64,000 nt of DNA, from contig CAYNEO010000003.1 of the NCBI GenBank assembly GCA_964396245.1, positions 80,800-144,799 on the forward strand. Reading direction: 5' to 3'. Positions 8,310-17,369 of the stretch are shown here, in pieces. The stretch is from CAYNEO01 sp964396245 (lineage in GTDB: Bacteria; Zixibacteria; MSB-5A5; GN15; FEB-12). A program made the translations under genes and the position numbers. Position 1 is the first letter of the stretch. Each line of letters starts with the position of its first letter. The notes beneath the pieces were generated by a model. That model saw nothing but the letters and a program-made list of their open reading frames with translations. It was not told where the DNA came from and did not search any database.

Positions 8310-9875
8310 TTATCGAGCGTACTCGGTCGATCGTGTTTCACGGATAACCGTGACTTTGATCTGTCCGGGATACTGCATTTCGCTTTCGATCTTGGCGGCA
8401 ATATCTCCGGCGAGTACCGAACTTGCGAGGTCATCGAGCTGGTCGTGTTCGACTATGACGCGAATCTCACGGCCCGCCTGGATTGCATAAGCTTTTGACA
8501 CGCCCTTGAAACTGTCGGCGAGTTCTTCGAGTTGTTGCAACCGCTTGATGTAGGCCTCGAGAGGTTCACGCCGGGCGCCCGGACGGGCACCGGAAATGGC
8601 ATCGGCCGTCTGCACCAATACCGGGTAAGGGCTTAACATCGGAACGTCGCCGTGGTGTGACTCAATCGCGTTGACAACAATTTCACTTTCCTTGTAACGC
8701 GACATGAAATCCGCGCCGATCTGGGTGTGCGTTCCCTCGGTCTCGCGGTCAATCGCTTTGCCGATATCGTGGAGGAGCCCGCACCGCTTGGCCATGGCGG
8801 CGTCGAGCTCGAGCTCCGCGGCCATCAGCCCGCACAACATCGCCACTTCCTGGCTGTGCTTCAAGACGTTCTGGCCGTACGACGTCCGGTAGTTCAATTT
8901 GCCGAGCAGTCGGACAATATCCGGATTGAGGCCGTGGATACCCAGTTCGAAGCAGGCCTGCTCGCCCGCCTCACGAACAATCACTTCCATCTCGCGCTGT
9001 GACTTCTCGACCACCTCCTCGATCCGAGTCGGGTGAATCCGTCCGTCGGTGATCAATTTTTCCAGCGCCATGCGGGCAACTTCGCGACGCACGGGATCAT
9101 AGCCCGACAGAATGACCGCCTCCGGCGTGTCATCGACAATGACATCGATACCGGTACTGGTCTCAAACGCCCGGATATTGCGCCCTTCACGGCCGATAAT
9201 CCGGCCTTTCATCTCGTCGTTGGGCAGGTTGACGACCGACACCGTCGATTCCACGGTGTGGTCGGCGGCGCAACGATAGATCGACTGCAGGATGATCTCA
9301 CGGGCTTCCTTTTCAGCGTCCTCTTCGGCCTTGTCGCGGATTTCCTTGATCATGGCGGCGGCTTCCATCTTGGCCTCGCCGATCATGTTATCCATGAGTT
9401 GCTTCTTGGCCTCTTCGGGGCTCATCTGGGCGATCCTCTGGAGCTTGTCGTTCTGGACGGCGATAATCTTCTCGATTTCCGCCTCCCGGATCGTGATGCC
9501 CTTCTCCCGCCCTTGCATCGACTTCTCCCGGCCGCCGAGGTCGCGCTCCCGGGTTTCGAGATAGTCGAGCTTCTTTTGAACGTTTGTGTTTTTATCGTCA
9601 AGCTTCTTTTCGAATGATTCGAGCTCCCGACGTTTCGCTTCGGATTCCCGGTCAAACTGATCTTTGACCGTCAGGAATTCCTCCCGCGCCTCGAGAACCG
9701 CCTCCTTTTTCTTGATCGCCGCTTCCTTCTCCGCCTCGGCCACTATGCGCTGGACAGTTTCTTCAGCTTTCTGGAGACTCTGCTTACCGAGGCGACGAGC
9801 GAGGAACCATGCCAGGCCGAAACCGACCAGAGCGCATAGCAGTGCTATGGCAGCGACGACAATGCCGTTGTCCAT
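8310..9875 (-). CDS. rny: Ribonuclease Y
   Basis: 521 residues, the typical length of RNase Y, the membrane-bound endoribonuclease that starts mRNA decay in many bacteria. An N-terminal membrane anchor (about 4-26) is followed by a long charged coiled coil (about 30-200), a KH domain (DEMKGRIIGREGRNIRAFE, about 210-270) and an HD domain whose HD pair is in CGLLHDIGKA. A GGAGGAAA ribosome-binding site precedes the ATG, itself preceded by a small hairpin. Neighbours zapA and the YmdB-like gene fit the conserved arrangement. Confidence 0.96.
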   Translation of the reverse strand: MDNGIVVAAIALLCALVGFGLAWFLARRLGKQSLQKAEETVQRIVAEAEKEAAIKKKEAVLEAREEFLTVKDQFDRESEAKRRELESFEKKLDDKNTNVQKKLDYLETRERDLGGREKSMQGREKGITIREAEIEKIIAVQNDKLQRIAQMSPEEAKKQLMDNMIGEAKMEAAAMIKEIRDKAEEDAEKEAREIILQSIYRCAADHTVESTVSVVNLPNDEMKGRIIGREGRNIRAFETSTGIDVIVDDTPEAVILSGYDPVRREVARMALEKLITDGRIHPTRIEEVVEKSQREMEVIVREAGEQACFELGIHGLNPDIVRLLGKLNYRTSYGQNVLKHSQEVAMLCGLMAAELELDAAMAKRCGLLHDIGKAIDRETEGTHTQIGADFMSRYKESEIVVNAIESHHGDVPMLSPYPVLVQTADAISGARPGARREPLEAYIKRLQQLEELADSFKGVSKAYAIQAGREIRVIVEHDQLDDLASSVLAGDIAAKIESEMQYPGQIKVTVIRETRSTEYAR

Positions 9876-9889
9876 ATCTATTTCCTCCG

Positions 9890-9910
9890 GTCCGAATGTG
9901 AGGTTCGGAC
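9890..9910 (-). promoter_or_regulatory. Hairpin directly upstream of the rny ribosome-binding site
   Basis: Perfect 7-bp inverted repeat (arms GTCCGAA and TTCGGAC at 9890-9896 and 9904-9910, 7-base loop). It ends one base before the GGAGG of rny. It could modulate translation or be the 3' hairpin of the zapA message; there is no U run. Confidence 0.4.
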
Positions 9911-9971
9911 GCGATGACGCACGTTAATACTGATGTGATCAGGAAGAAAATACGTGTGGGAAGGGGGTGAC

Positions 9972-10289
9972 TCAGTCCCCTGCCGGCGGAGAAAACGACA
10001 AAGCTTCGTCCAGGCGGTTCACCAGCTTGTCCAGACGTGAGGAGAAATCACTCTCGAGAGTGTCTATATCTTCGCTCTTCTCAAGCAGTTCCGAAGCAAG
10101 TGACATGGCTGTAAGTATGGCCACTTTATCTCTTGACTTGGAGCGACTTATCTTGGACAGTTCTTTCATTCTGGTATCGACGAAGTCAGCGATACGCGAA
10201 ATATCCGCCGGATCGCTGCTGGCTGTTATTGGATACTCTTCGCCGAAAATATTTACGATAACTTTGTTTTCCGCTACAATATTGGGCAT
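9972..10289 (-). CDS. zapA: Cell division protein ZapA
   Basis: 105 residues. The N-terminal half (VIVNIFGEEYPI, then DPADISRIADFVDTRM) is the ZapA globular head, and the C-terminal half is the coiled coil that dimerises the protein. ZapA crosslinks FtsZ protofilaments at the Z-ring. The position between pheT and rny is typical in several phyla. A gap of 97 bases separates it from the coiled-coil gene upstream. The downstream gap to rny (96 bases) is too short for a 6S RNA gene, which often follows zapA in proteobacteria. Confidence 0.88.
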   Translation of the reverse strand: MPNIVAENKVIVNIFGEEYPITASSDPADISRIADFVDTRMKELSKISRSKSRDKVAILTAMSLASELLEKSEDIDTLESDFSSRLDKLVNRLDEALSFSPPAGD

Positions 10290-10386
10290 GGAAGTCTGGT
10301 TATTCCCAATCGTGTTGTATTTTCTATCCTATCCCACTAATCTACAAAAATTTATACCAATCAGGGGAAATTATGTCAAGAAAAAA

Positions 10387-10629
10387 CTAGGCCTGCAGGC
10401 TTTCGAGTTCTTCGAGTCGGGACATCATCAGCCGCAGCTTCTCTTTCATGGCGGCGGACCGATCCGAATGGGCCAGCATGAGCCTGTCATACTGCTGCTT
10501 GAGTGAGGTCAACTCCGATTTGAGTGAGGAGTTGGCATGTTGCAGAGCCGCGTTTTCAGCTTTCAGCTGCTCCAGTCGAAGCGCTACCTCCTCCACCTTT
10601 GCCTCCAGCAGGTCGAATTTCTCGCCCAT
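10387..10629 (-). CDS. Short coiled-coil protein, ZapB-like
   Basis: 80 residues, almost entirely heptad-repeat coiled coil rich in Leu, Glu, Lys and Gln (for example EEVALRLEQLKAENAALQ). No cysteine and no membrane segment. Its length and composition resemble ZapB, the coiled-coil partner of ZapA, and it lies immediately before zapA and one base after pheT. The function is inferred from shape and position because coiled coils carry little family signal. It may equally be a different septal coiled-coil protein. Confidence 0.65.
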   Translation of the reverse strand: MGEKFDLLEAKVEEVALRLEQLKAENAALQHANSSLKSELTSLKQQYDRLMLAHSDRSAAMKEKLRLMMSRLEELESLQA

Positions 10630-10630
10630 G

Positions 10631-13015
10631 CTATTTATCCCTTACTTCCGCTTTAAAGTCTTTCTTTAATTTATTGATTACATCCTGTTGGATAGCATCG
10701 ACTTCCCCGCTGGACAGGCTCCGCTCCGGCGAGCGGTAGCTGATAGCGATGCCGATCGACTTCTTCCCCGATTCTATCTGTTTACCTGTGTAGAGATCGA
10801 AAACAGAAACAGATTCAGCCCAAGCACCCGCTGTCTGTTTGACCCGAGAAATAATATCGTCCACGCGAACACCCTTATCGACCACTATTGCCAAATCTCG
10901 TGGTGCAGCCGGATAAACCGGAAGCGGCGTATACTCAACCACCCGTGTGCTCTCACTAATTAAAGCAGAAAGAGAGATTTCAGCAAGAAATACCTGCTGC
11001 TTAATGTCAAATTTTCTTGCGACACCCTCATCCAACTGTCCGATTACGCCCAGATTGGTGTTGTCAACCTTCAGATTGTATGACATGCGTTGGTCCAGAT
11101 AAGGCACTGTCGTTTCCTCGAACTGAAGATTGGGCCAGTGGAAATGTTCTGCCAGAGTGTCGAGGGCACCCTTAAGGTCATAAAAATCAAGGAGGCGCGG
11201 TTTTTCGCGCCAGTTACCGTCGGTTTCACCCGTCACTGTCAGCATCAGCCGATCCTCTTCGACCCAGTTGCCTTCCTTATCGGGCGGGAAATACACCTTC
11301 CCGATTTCGAACAGGCGCAGGTTCAAAATGCGGTGAGCGACATTATGCTGGATAACGCCCAGCGCCGTCAGCGCCAGGCTGTTGCGCATTATGTCCAGAT
11401 CTTCCGAGACCGGATTAACGATTCGCACCTGCGGCAGGCCGGCGTCGAGCCATTTTGCCTGTCGGCTGTCGGCCAGGCCATGACCCATGATTTCATCAAA
11501 ACCCGCGCCGGTCAGAAGGTGACGAAGTTCGGCGTCAAGAATATCCCTCGGATTTCTCGGGGCGTACAGGGGACCTTTGTTTTCCGTCGCATCGGGCACC
11601 GAATCAAATCCCTCGATTCGTACTATCTCCTCGATAAGATCGATTTCCTGCTCGATATCGGGGCGGAATGTCGGCACTACCACCTTAAACGGGTCTTCCC
11701 CTTCGACCTCGAACTCGAGACCGTTCAGGATTGTCCTCATCCGCTTTGACGGAATGCCTGTCCCGAGAACGGCGTTGCACCGCCCCGGGCGCAGTTCAAC
11801 TGTGATCGGATCAATTTTTTTCGGGTAGCAGTCAACTATGCCCTTTAGAACCTCTCCCCCGCAGATTTCCTGAAACAGGTAGGCGGCGCGATTCATCGCA
11901 TGAGTGACATTATTGGGATCGGCGCCTTTTTCGAATCGTGATGAAGACTCCGTAACGATTTCGAGTTCTTTCCGACTCTTGCGGATAACTCGCGGGTTGA
12001 AATACGCCGCCTCCAGCAAAACCGTATGAGTTGCGTCTTTCACTTCGGAATTCAGTCCGCCCATCACACCGCCCGCGGCGACCCCCTCTTTGCCGTTTGT
12101 AATCAACAAAACATCGGAAGTCAACGCGTGCTCGACCCCGTCGAGAGTCGTGAACTTCTCTTTCGACCGCGCCCGGCGGATCACGACTTCGTTTGACCCA
12201 AATAGCTCGAGGTCAAATGCATGCAGCGGGTTACCGGTTTCCAGCATTATCAAGTTGGTGATATCGACCACGTTCGAAATCGGCCGAATACCGGCGGTCA
12301 ACAGCTTCTGGCGAATCCACCAAGGCGACTCACCGATCGAGATATTGCGGATCACTCTTGCCGCGTAACGCGGGCAGGCGTCGGCATCATCGATCTTGAC
12401 ACTGATAAACTCCGATGCCGGTGTCGAGGCTTCCTTGATATCATACCCCGGTTTTTTGACTTTCACGCCGGCAAGCGCGGCTACGTCGCGGGCGATGCCG
12501 ATTGCCGACATGGAATCGGCACGGTCGGGGGTCAGCTCAAAATCAAGGATGTAATCATCGAAGTGGATCTGCTCGGCAACCGGTCGCCCTACCCTGGCGT
12601 CGGGATCAAGTACGATGATGCCGGAATGATCGTCGCTGATTCCGAGTTCTCTCTCCGAGCAGATCATGCCGCTCGACTCGACGCCTTTGATCCGGACTTT
12701 CTTGATCTCCATATCGCCGGCCAGCCTCGCCCCGAGCAGGGCCACGGGCACTTTCTGCCCGACGGCGACATTGGGCGCGCCGCAGACCACGTCCATGGTT
12801 TCCGGGCCAATATCGACCGTCGCCAGTTGTATTTTATCCGCGCCTGCAATCGGCTTCAGGTCGAGCACCTTTCCCACTACGACTTTGTCCATATATTGTG
12901 CCGTGGGGGTGATATTTTCACATGCCGTACCCGACAGGGTCAGCCGCTCGGCCATTTTCTCGACCGGCCAGTCCACGCCGGTCAGCTCTTTCAGCCAGTT
13001 GTAGGATATCTTCAT
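10631..13015 (-). CDS. pheT: Phenylalanyl-tRNA synthetase beta subunit
   Basis: 794 residues, full length. It pairs with PheS to form the (alpha-beta)2 enzyme that charges tRNA-Phe. Visible parts are an N-terminal EMAP/tRNA-binding domain (VVVGKVLDLKPIAGADKIQL, about 40-150), B3/B4 editing region (WWIRQKLLTAGIRPISNVVD), B5 domain and the C-terminal FDX-ACB domain (YPAAPRDLAIVVDKGV, about 700-794). It starts two bases after pheS ends. Confidence 0.97.
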   Translation of the reverse strand: MKISYNWLKELTGVDWPVEKMAERLTLSGTACENITPTAQYMDKVVVGKVLDLKPIAGADKIQLATVDIGPETMDVVCGAPNVAVGQKVPVALLGARLAGDMEIKKVRIKGVESSGMICSERELGISDDHSGIIVLDPDARVGRPVAEQIHFDDYILDFELTPDRADSMSAIGIARDVAALAGVKVKKPGYDIKEASTPASEFISVKIDDADACPRYAARVIRNISIGESPWWIRQKLLTAGIRPISNVVDITNLIMLETGNPLHAFDLELFGSNEVVIRRARSKEKFTTLDGVEHALTSDVLLITNGKEGVAAGGVMGGLNSEVKDATHTVLLEAAYFNPRVIRKSRKELEIVTESSSRFEKGADPNNVTHAMNRAAYLFQEICGGEVLKGIVDCYPKKIDPITVELRPGRCNAVLGTGIPSKRMRTILNGLEFEVEGEDPFKVVVPTFRPDIEQEIDLIEEIVRIEGFDSVPDATENKGPLYAPRNPRDILDAELRHLLTGAGFDEIMGHGLADSRQAKWLDAGLPQVRIVNPVSEDLDIMRNSLALTALGVIQHNVAHRILNLRLFEIGKVYFPPDKEGNWVEEDRLMLTVTGETDGNWREKPRLLDFYDLKGALDTLAEHFHWPNLQFEETTVPYLDQRMSYNLKVDNTNLGVIGQLDEGVARKFDIKQQVFLAEISLSALISESTRVVEYTPLPVYPAAPRDLAIVVDKGVRVDDIISRVKQTAGAWAESVSVFDLYTGKQIESGKKSIGIAISYRSPERSLSSGEVDAIQQDVINKLKKDFKAEVRDK

Positions 13016-13017
13016 AG

Positions 13018-14031
13018 CTAGATAAACTGTCTCAGGAATCGCACGTTGTTATTGAAGAACAGCCTGATGTCGTTGATCTTGTACTTGAGCAACGCCGGTC
13101 GCTCCACGCCGACACCGAATGCGAAGCCGGTGTATTTCTCGGCATCGTACCCGACATTTCGCAGCACATTCGGGTGAATCATGCCGCATCCGAGAATCTC
13201 CAGCCATCCGGTGAACTTGCACAACTGACAGCCGGCGCCTTTACACAGGAAGCACTGGATATCGACTTCCGCCGACGGTTCCGTGAACGGGAAGAACGAC
13301 GGGCGAAATTTCAGTTTGAGTTGCTCGCCGAAAAACGCTTTGCAGAACGCCACCAGGCAGCCCTTCATATCGGCCAGTGTCACTCCCTCATCCACGAGAA
13401 ATCCATCGACCTGGTGAAACGACACGTGCGATCTCGTGGAGACCGTCTCGTTACGGAATGTCTTGCCCGGCGTGATCATTTTCACGGGCGGCTTCCGTCT
13501 TTCCAGCTCCCTCGGCTGGACCGGCGTCGTGTGAGTACGAAGCAGCCGGTCGTATTCGACAAAAAACGTATCCTGCATGTCGCGCGCGGGATGGTCCGGA
13601 GGGAAATTCAGGGCTTCGAAATTATAATAGTCCGTCTCGATATGCGGTCCGTAGGCGGTTTCGAACCCCATGCCGTAGAACACCTCGCACATCTCCCCCA
13701 TCACCTGGTTGACGATATGAATCGCGCCGACCCGGGACGCCGTGCCCGGCAGGGTCGGGTCGAACGGCGATTTCTTCTCGCCGACTTCGAACCGCGATGA
13801 TGCCTCTTCGAGTTTCTCTTCCAGGAGTTGACGCAACCGGTTGGCGCGGGCGCCGACTTCCTTGCGTTGTTCGGGGGGAAGTTTACCGAGAGACTTGAGA
13901 ATGGCCAGGACCGGGCCTTTTCGGCCCAGGTATTTGATTTTCAGTTCCCCGACCGCATCGAGCGAATCGGCATGATCGATTCGCTCGAGAGCTTCGGTTT
14001 CCAGCCCGGCAATGTCCTCCAGAAGTGCCAT
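13018..14031 (-). CDS. pheS: Phenylalanyl-tRNA synthetase alpha subunit
   Basis: 337 residues, standard PheS length. The N-terminal coiled coil (about 1-90) binds tRNA. Class II synthetase motifs follow: HTTPVQPRELE, FRNETVSTRSHVSFHQVDGF (motif 2), and a C-terminal FGVGVERPALLKY (motif 3). Cysteines in FLCKGAGCQLCKFTGW form the small metal-binding-like insertion seen in many PheS proteins. Located between rplT and pheT as in the classical thrS-infC-rpmI-rplT-pheST order. Confidence 0.97.
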   Translation of the reverse strand: MALLEDIAGLETEALERIDHADSLDAVGELKIKYLGRKGPVLAILKSLGKLPPEQRKEVGARANRLRQLLEEKLEEASSRFEVGEKKSPFDPTLPGTASRVGAIHIVNQVMGEMCEVFYGMGFETAYGPHIETDYYNFEALNFPPDHPARDMQDTFFVEYDRLLRTHTTPVQPRELERRKPPVKMITPGKTFRNETVSTRSHVSFHQVDGFLVDEGVTLADMKGCLVAFCKAFFGEQLKLKFRPSFFPFTEPSAEVDIQCFLCKGAGCQLCKFTGWLEILGCGMIHPNVLRNVGYDAEKYTGFAFGVGVERPALLKYKINDIRLFFNNNVRFLRQFI

Positions 14032-14049
14032 AGAGCAGCCGTATCTGGA

Positions 14050-14400
14050 TTACTTACCGGTGGCCATATTGACCAGATTCGAGAAGGTCGCCATATCGCG
14101 GGCGGCGATATCGGCGAGAGCTTTCCGGTCGAGAGTCACTCCGGCCTTCTTGAGGCCATGCATAAAGGTCGAATAATTGGTGCCGCACATTTTGGCTCCC
14201 GCCGAAATTCGGGTGATCCACAGGGCGCGGAATTCCCGTTTTTTGTTACGGCGGTCGCGGTAGGCGTATTTCAGTCCCTTGTTGACCGTCTCCAGCGCAG
14301 TGCGGTAGAGGCGGCTGCGGGCCCCGTAGTTCCCACGGGCGCGCTTCAGAACCTTTTTGTGCCGCTGGTGGGCGGCGACATTATTTTTAGCACGTGGCAT
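14050..14400 (-). CDS. rplT: Ribosomal protein L20
   Basis: 116 residues, typical L20. The N-terminus (MPRAKNNVAAHQRHKKVLK) and core (YRDRRNKKREFRALWITRI) are diagnostic. L20 binds 23S rRNA during 50S assembly and in E. coli and Bacillus also represses its own operon by binding the leader mRNA. No clear 23S mimic was identified here. Follows rpmI by 36 bases. Confidence 0.98.
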   Translation of the reverse strand: MPRAKNNVAAHQRHKKVLKRARGNYGARSRLYRTALETVNKGLKYAYRDRRNKKREFRALWITRISAGAKMCGTNYSTFMHGLKKAGVTLDRKALADIAARDMATFSNLVNMATGK

Positions 14401-14436
14401 ATTCTCTTAGCTCCTGTCTATCCACATATGCGCCGC

Positions 14437-14631
14437 TCAGTACGGCAGCATGCGTTTGACCATTTTTTCATCGGCCTGAGAAACAAGCGCCGGCTTGCGG
14501 AGTTTGCGAATCCGCTTCGGCGACATCTTCGTCAGGATGTGCGTCTTGTAGGCGTGGTGCCGTTTGACCTTGCCGGTCCCGGTCTTCCGGAACCGCTTGG
14601 CGGCGCCACGATTTGATTTCATCTTCGGCAT
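14437..14631 (-). CDS. rpmI: Ribosomal protein L35
   Basis: 64 residues, basic, with the L35 pattern MPKMKSNRGAAKRFRKTGTG at the N-terminus and HILTKMSPKRIRKLRK in the middle. It is a 50S subunit protein. Placed between infC and rplT, as in most bacteria, and probably translated from the same polycistronic message. Confidence 0.98.
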   Translation of the reverse strand: MPKMKSNRGAAKRFRKTGTGKVKRHHAYKTHILTKMSPKRIRKLRKPALVSQADEKMVKRMLPY

Positions 14632-14681
14632 CGAATACCTCTGCTATTGTAAAATGTCTCTATTTCTATCCTGCGATCACT

Positions 14682-15335
14682 CTATTGCTGTGCCTCGGCG
14701 CCCGGTTCATCGGCGGAAGCCTCCACCGACTTCGGCTCCTCATCCGGGTTCTCGTCATCCTCCTCCGGCGGCCCGGGGGCCTCTTTCTTCTTCGTTTTCT
14801 CGGTCTGAACCCTCTTCATGACCTCCGGCCTCGGGCTGAGGACCATGTTCATGTTCCGGCCCTCCAGCTTCGGCTGCGAGTCAACTACGGCAATATCCTT
14901 CATGTCCTCGACAAGCCGGTCGAGGATCTTGCGTCCGAGCTCTATATGGGCCATCTCGCGACCGCGATACAGCACGAATGCCTTGACCTTGCTGCCGGAT
15001 TCGAGAAACGCCCGGACATGCTTGGTTTTGAACTGGTAGTCATGCTCATCGATCTTCGGCCGATAGCGCATCTCCTTCAACTGGAAGACATGCTGTTTTT
15101 TCTTCGCCAGCTTATCTTTCTTGGACGCCTCGTACTTGTACTTTCCGTAGTCCATGATTCGGCAGACCGGCGGCCGGCTGTTGGGCGATACTTCGACCAG
15201 GTCGAGTCCGTAGTCTTCGGCCCGTTTCAGCGCTTCGCTCGTGGGCACGATTCCGATCTGCTCCCCATCCGGACCAATCAACCGGACCGGGGACACTCTG
15301 ATGCGGCGATTAACCCGCGCGTCTTTACCAGCTAT
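14682..15335 (-). CDS. infC: Translation initiation factor IF-3, apparent AUA start
   Basis: IF-3 binds the 30S subunit, blocks premature 50S joining and rejects non-canonical start codons. The conserved N-terminus is only complete if translation begins at ATA (15333-15335): the reading then gives (M)AGKDARVNRRIR followed by VRLIGPDGEQIGIV, a canonical IF-3 start, 217 residues in all. An AGGAGG sits five bases upstream and an in-frame TAG lies just beyond, so no ATG, GTG or TTG is available upstream of the conserved RVN motif. The first conventional choice, GTG at 15296, would lose that motif. E. coli infC uses AUU for autoregulation; AUA here would serve the same purpose. The C-terminal ~25 residues form an acidic, Pro/Glu-rich tail beyond the usual domain. 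Confidence 0.92.
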   Translation of the reverse strand: MAGKDARVNRRIRVSPVRLIGPDGEQIGIVPTSEALKRAEDYGLDLVEVSPNSRPPVCRIMDYGKYKYEASKKDKLAKKKQHVFQLKEMRYRPKIDEHDYQFKTKHVRAFLESGSKVKAFVLYRGREMAHIELGRKILDRLVEDMKDIAVVDSQPKLEGRNMNMVLSPRPEVMKRVQTEKTKKKEAPGPPEEDDENPDEEPKSVEASADEPGAEAQQ

Positions 15336-15346
15336 AGATTCCTCCT
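15333..15346 (-). promoter_or_regulatory. infC ribosome-binding site and AUA start
   Basis: AGGAGG at 15341-15346, spacer AATCT, then ATA at 15333-15335 on the minus strand. This strong Shine-Dalgarno with ideal spacing decides the infC start. The upstream thrS stop is only about 20 bases away. Confidence 0.8.
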
Positions 15347-15367
15347 AAAAGGCTTAAAACTCATTCT

Positions 15368-17296
15368 CTATTCTTTGGACAATCCCTTGTCGTCAATTTC
15401 CTTCAACAGCTCGGCGGCGGCGTCACCAACACTCTTCACGCCGAGATCACCTTCGCCGTGCTTGCGCACCGACACCGACCCGGCTTCCGCTTCCTTGGCC
15501 CCGACAACGAACATGTACGGCACCTTCTGCATCTCCGCGTCGCGTATCTTGGCGCCGATCTTCTCCGAACGATCATCGAGCACCGCCCGGATACGCCTGT
15601 CCTGCAACTCCCGAACGACACCGGCGGCATACTCGTTGATGCTGTCGGTAATCGGCAGCACCTTGACCTGCACCGGCGCCAGCCACAACGGGAAATTGCC
15701 GGCGTAGTGTTCTATCAACACCCCGAAAAATCGTTCAATCGATCCCAGGAGAGCGCGGTGAATCATGAACGGACGTTTCTGCTGACCGTCGCGGTCAACA
15801 TACGTCAGGTCAAAACGTTCCGGCAGGGCGAAATCGAACTGTATCGTAGAACACTGCCACGCGCGGCCGAGAGCGTCCTTGATCTGAATATCGATCTTCG
15901 GACCGTAAAACGCGCCCGCACCCTCGTCAACATCGTACGGAAGTCCGGCTTTGTCAAGTGCCCGAGCGAGTCCCGCCTGCGCTTTTTCCCAGTCAGCCGG
16001 GTCGCCGATAGCATCATCCGGACGAGTCGACAGGGCAATCTTGTAATCCGAGAACCCGAACGACTTGAGGATGTGCACGCAGAAATCCAGAATCCAGACC
16101 AGCTCGTCTTCCATCTCGTCGGGAGCGACAAAATGATGCGCGTCGTCCTGCGTGAACCCTCGGACCCGCATCAGCCCGTGAAGCACCCCGGCGCGCTCGT
16201 ACCGGTAAACCGTGCCGAGTTCCGCCCAGCGGAGCGGAAGATCACGGTAGGACCAGATACGCGACCGGTACATCGTGATATGGAACGGGCAGTTCATCGG
16301 CTTGATCTGGAACTCGCCCTTGTCGACCTCTATGGGCTGATACATGTCGTCGCGGTAGAAGCCGGTATGGCCGCTTCGATGCCACAAATCCAGCTTGGCG
16401 ATATGCGGCGAATACACCAGCTCGTAACCGCTTCGCAAATGCTCTTCACGCCAGAAATTTTCTATCTCATTGCGAATCCGGGCGCCTTTCGGCATCCAGA
16501 GCACCAGACCCGCGCCGACATCGTCGCTGATCGTAAACAGCTCGAGCTGCTTGCCCAGTACCCGGTGGTCGCGCTTTTTGGCTTCTTCCAGCCGATGCAG
16601 GAAGTCATCGAGCATCGACTTCTTGGGATAGGCCACACCGTAGATGCGCTGAAGCATCTGCTTGTTTTCGTCGCCGCGCCAGTACGCGCCCGAACTGCTG
16701 ATCAGCTTGAACGCCTTGATAATACCGGTCCTCGGGATATGCGGTCCGCGGCAGAGATCCTCGAATCGCGAATGGTAGTAGATGCTGACCGTCTCGTCCG
16801 TGAATTCCTCGAGCATTTCCACCTTGTACGGCTCGTTGCGTTTGGTGAAATGCTCAATCGCCTCGCGGCGCGGCATGTACTCACAGTGGAACGAAGCGTC
16901 CTCGGCGATAATCTCGGACATCCGCTTCTCTATCCGCTCGATATCTTCCGGTGAGAACGGCTTATCGACATCGAAATCGTAATACCAGCCTTCGTCGATA
17001 GCCGGACCGATGGCCAGTTTGGCGTCCGGGAACAGCTCCTGCACCGCCTGCGCCATAATATGGGCGCTCGAGTGCCAGAACACCTGCCGACCCTCGGGGT
17101 CGTTGAACGTCAGTATCTGCACCGGGGCGTTTTCCGGAATCGGATAGCTGAGATCGCGTACCTGTCCGTTGACCTTCACCGCTATTGCGTCTTTGGCAAG
17201 ACGCGGCGAGATGGATTTGGCGATATCGTACCCGGTGGTTCCGCGATCGAACTCGCGAACCGAACCGTCCGGCAATGTGATTTGCAGTTCAGCCAT
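15368..17296 (-). CDS. thrS: Threonyl-tRNA synthetase
   Basis: 642 residues, the full bacterial length. An N-terminal TGS domain (MAELQITLPDGSVREFDRGT) is followed by the editing domain with its HSSAHIMAQAV motif and CRGPHIPRTG, the class II catalytic core (MNCPFHITMYRS, RYERAGVLHGLMRVRGFTQDD) and the C-terminal anticodon-binding domain (LAPVQVKVLPIT). It charges tRNA-Thr and removes misactivated serine. First protein gene of the housekeeping block; the tRNA-Val gene lies 73 bases upstream on the same strand, so both may be read from the promoters at 17494-17533. The leader lacks any T-box-like motif I could recognise. Confidence 0.97.
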   Translation of the reverse strand: MAELQITLPDGSVREFDRGTTGYDIAKSISPRLAKDAIAVKVNGQVRDLSYPIPENAPVQILTFNDPEGRQVFWHSSAHIMAQAVQELFPDAKLAIGPAIDEGWYYDFDVDKPFSPEDIERIEKRMSEIIAEDASFHCEYMPRREAIEHFTKRNEPYKVEMLEEFTDETVSIYYHSRFEDLCRGPHIPRTGIIKAFKLISSSGAYWRGDENKQMLQRIYGVAYPKKSMLDDFLHRLEEAKKRDHRVLGKQLELFTISDDVGAGLVLWMPKGARIRNEIENFWREEHLRSGYELVYSPHIAKLDLWHRSGHTGFYRDDMYQPIEVDKGEFQIKPMNCPFHITMYRSRIWSYRDLPLRWAELGTVYRYERAGVLHGLMRVRGFTQDDAHHFVAPDEMEDELVWILDFCVHILKSFGFSDYKIALSTRPDDAIGDPADWEKAQAGLARALDKAGLPYDVDEGAGAFYGPKIDIQIKDALGRAWQCSTIQFDFALPERFDLTYVDRDGQQKRPFMIHRALLGSIERFFGVLIEHYAGNFPLWLAPVQVKVLPITDSINEYAAGVVRELQDRRIRAVLDDRSEKIGAKIRDAEMQKVPYMFVVGAKEAEAGSVSVRKHGEGDLGVKSVGDAAAELLKEIDDKGLSKE

Positions 17297-17369
17297 AGCA
17301 AAAGTTATAACACGTAACTAAAGGCGGGGTGCCAGGCGTCTCAGCCTCGAGGCATCCCGCATATCACAA

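Noticed and set aside
9876..9971. Possible 6S RNA gene after zapA
   Set aside because: The gap is under 100 bases and no extended rod-like hairpin is seen.
15458..16954. Long open frame on the plus strand opposite thrS (about 498 codons)
   Set aside because: It lies wholly antisense to a well-conserved thrS and the translation shows no known domain; it is a codon-bias shadow.
17297..17369. T-box or other tRNA-sensing leader before thrS
   Set aside because: Only 73 bases separate tRNA-Val and thrS, no T-box sequence is visible and the partial hairpin there is irregular.
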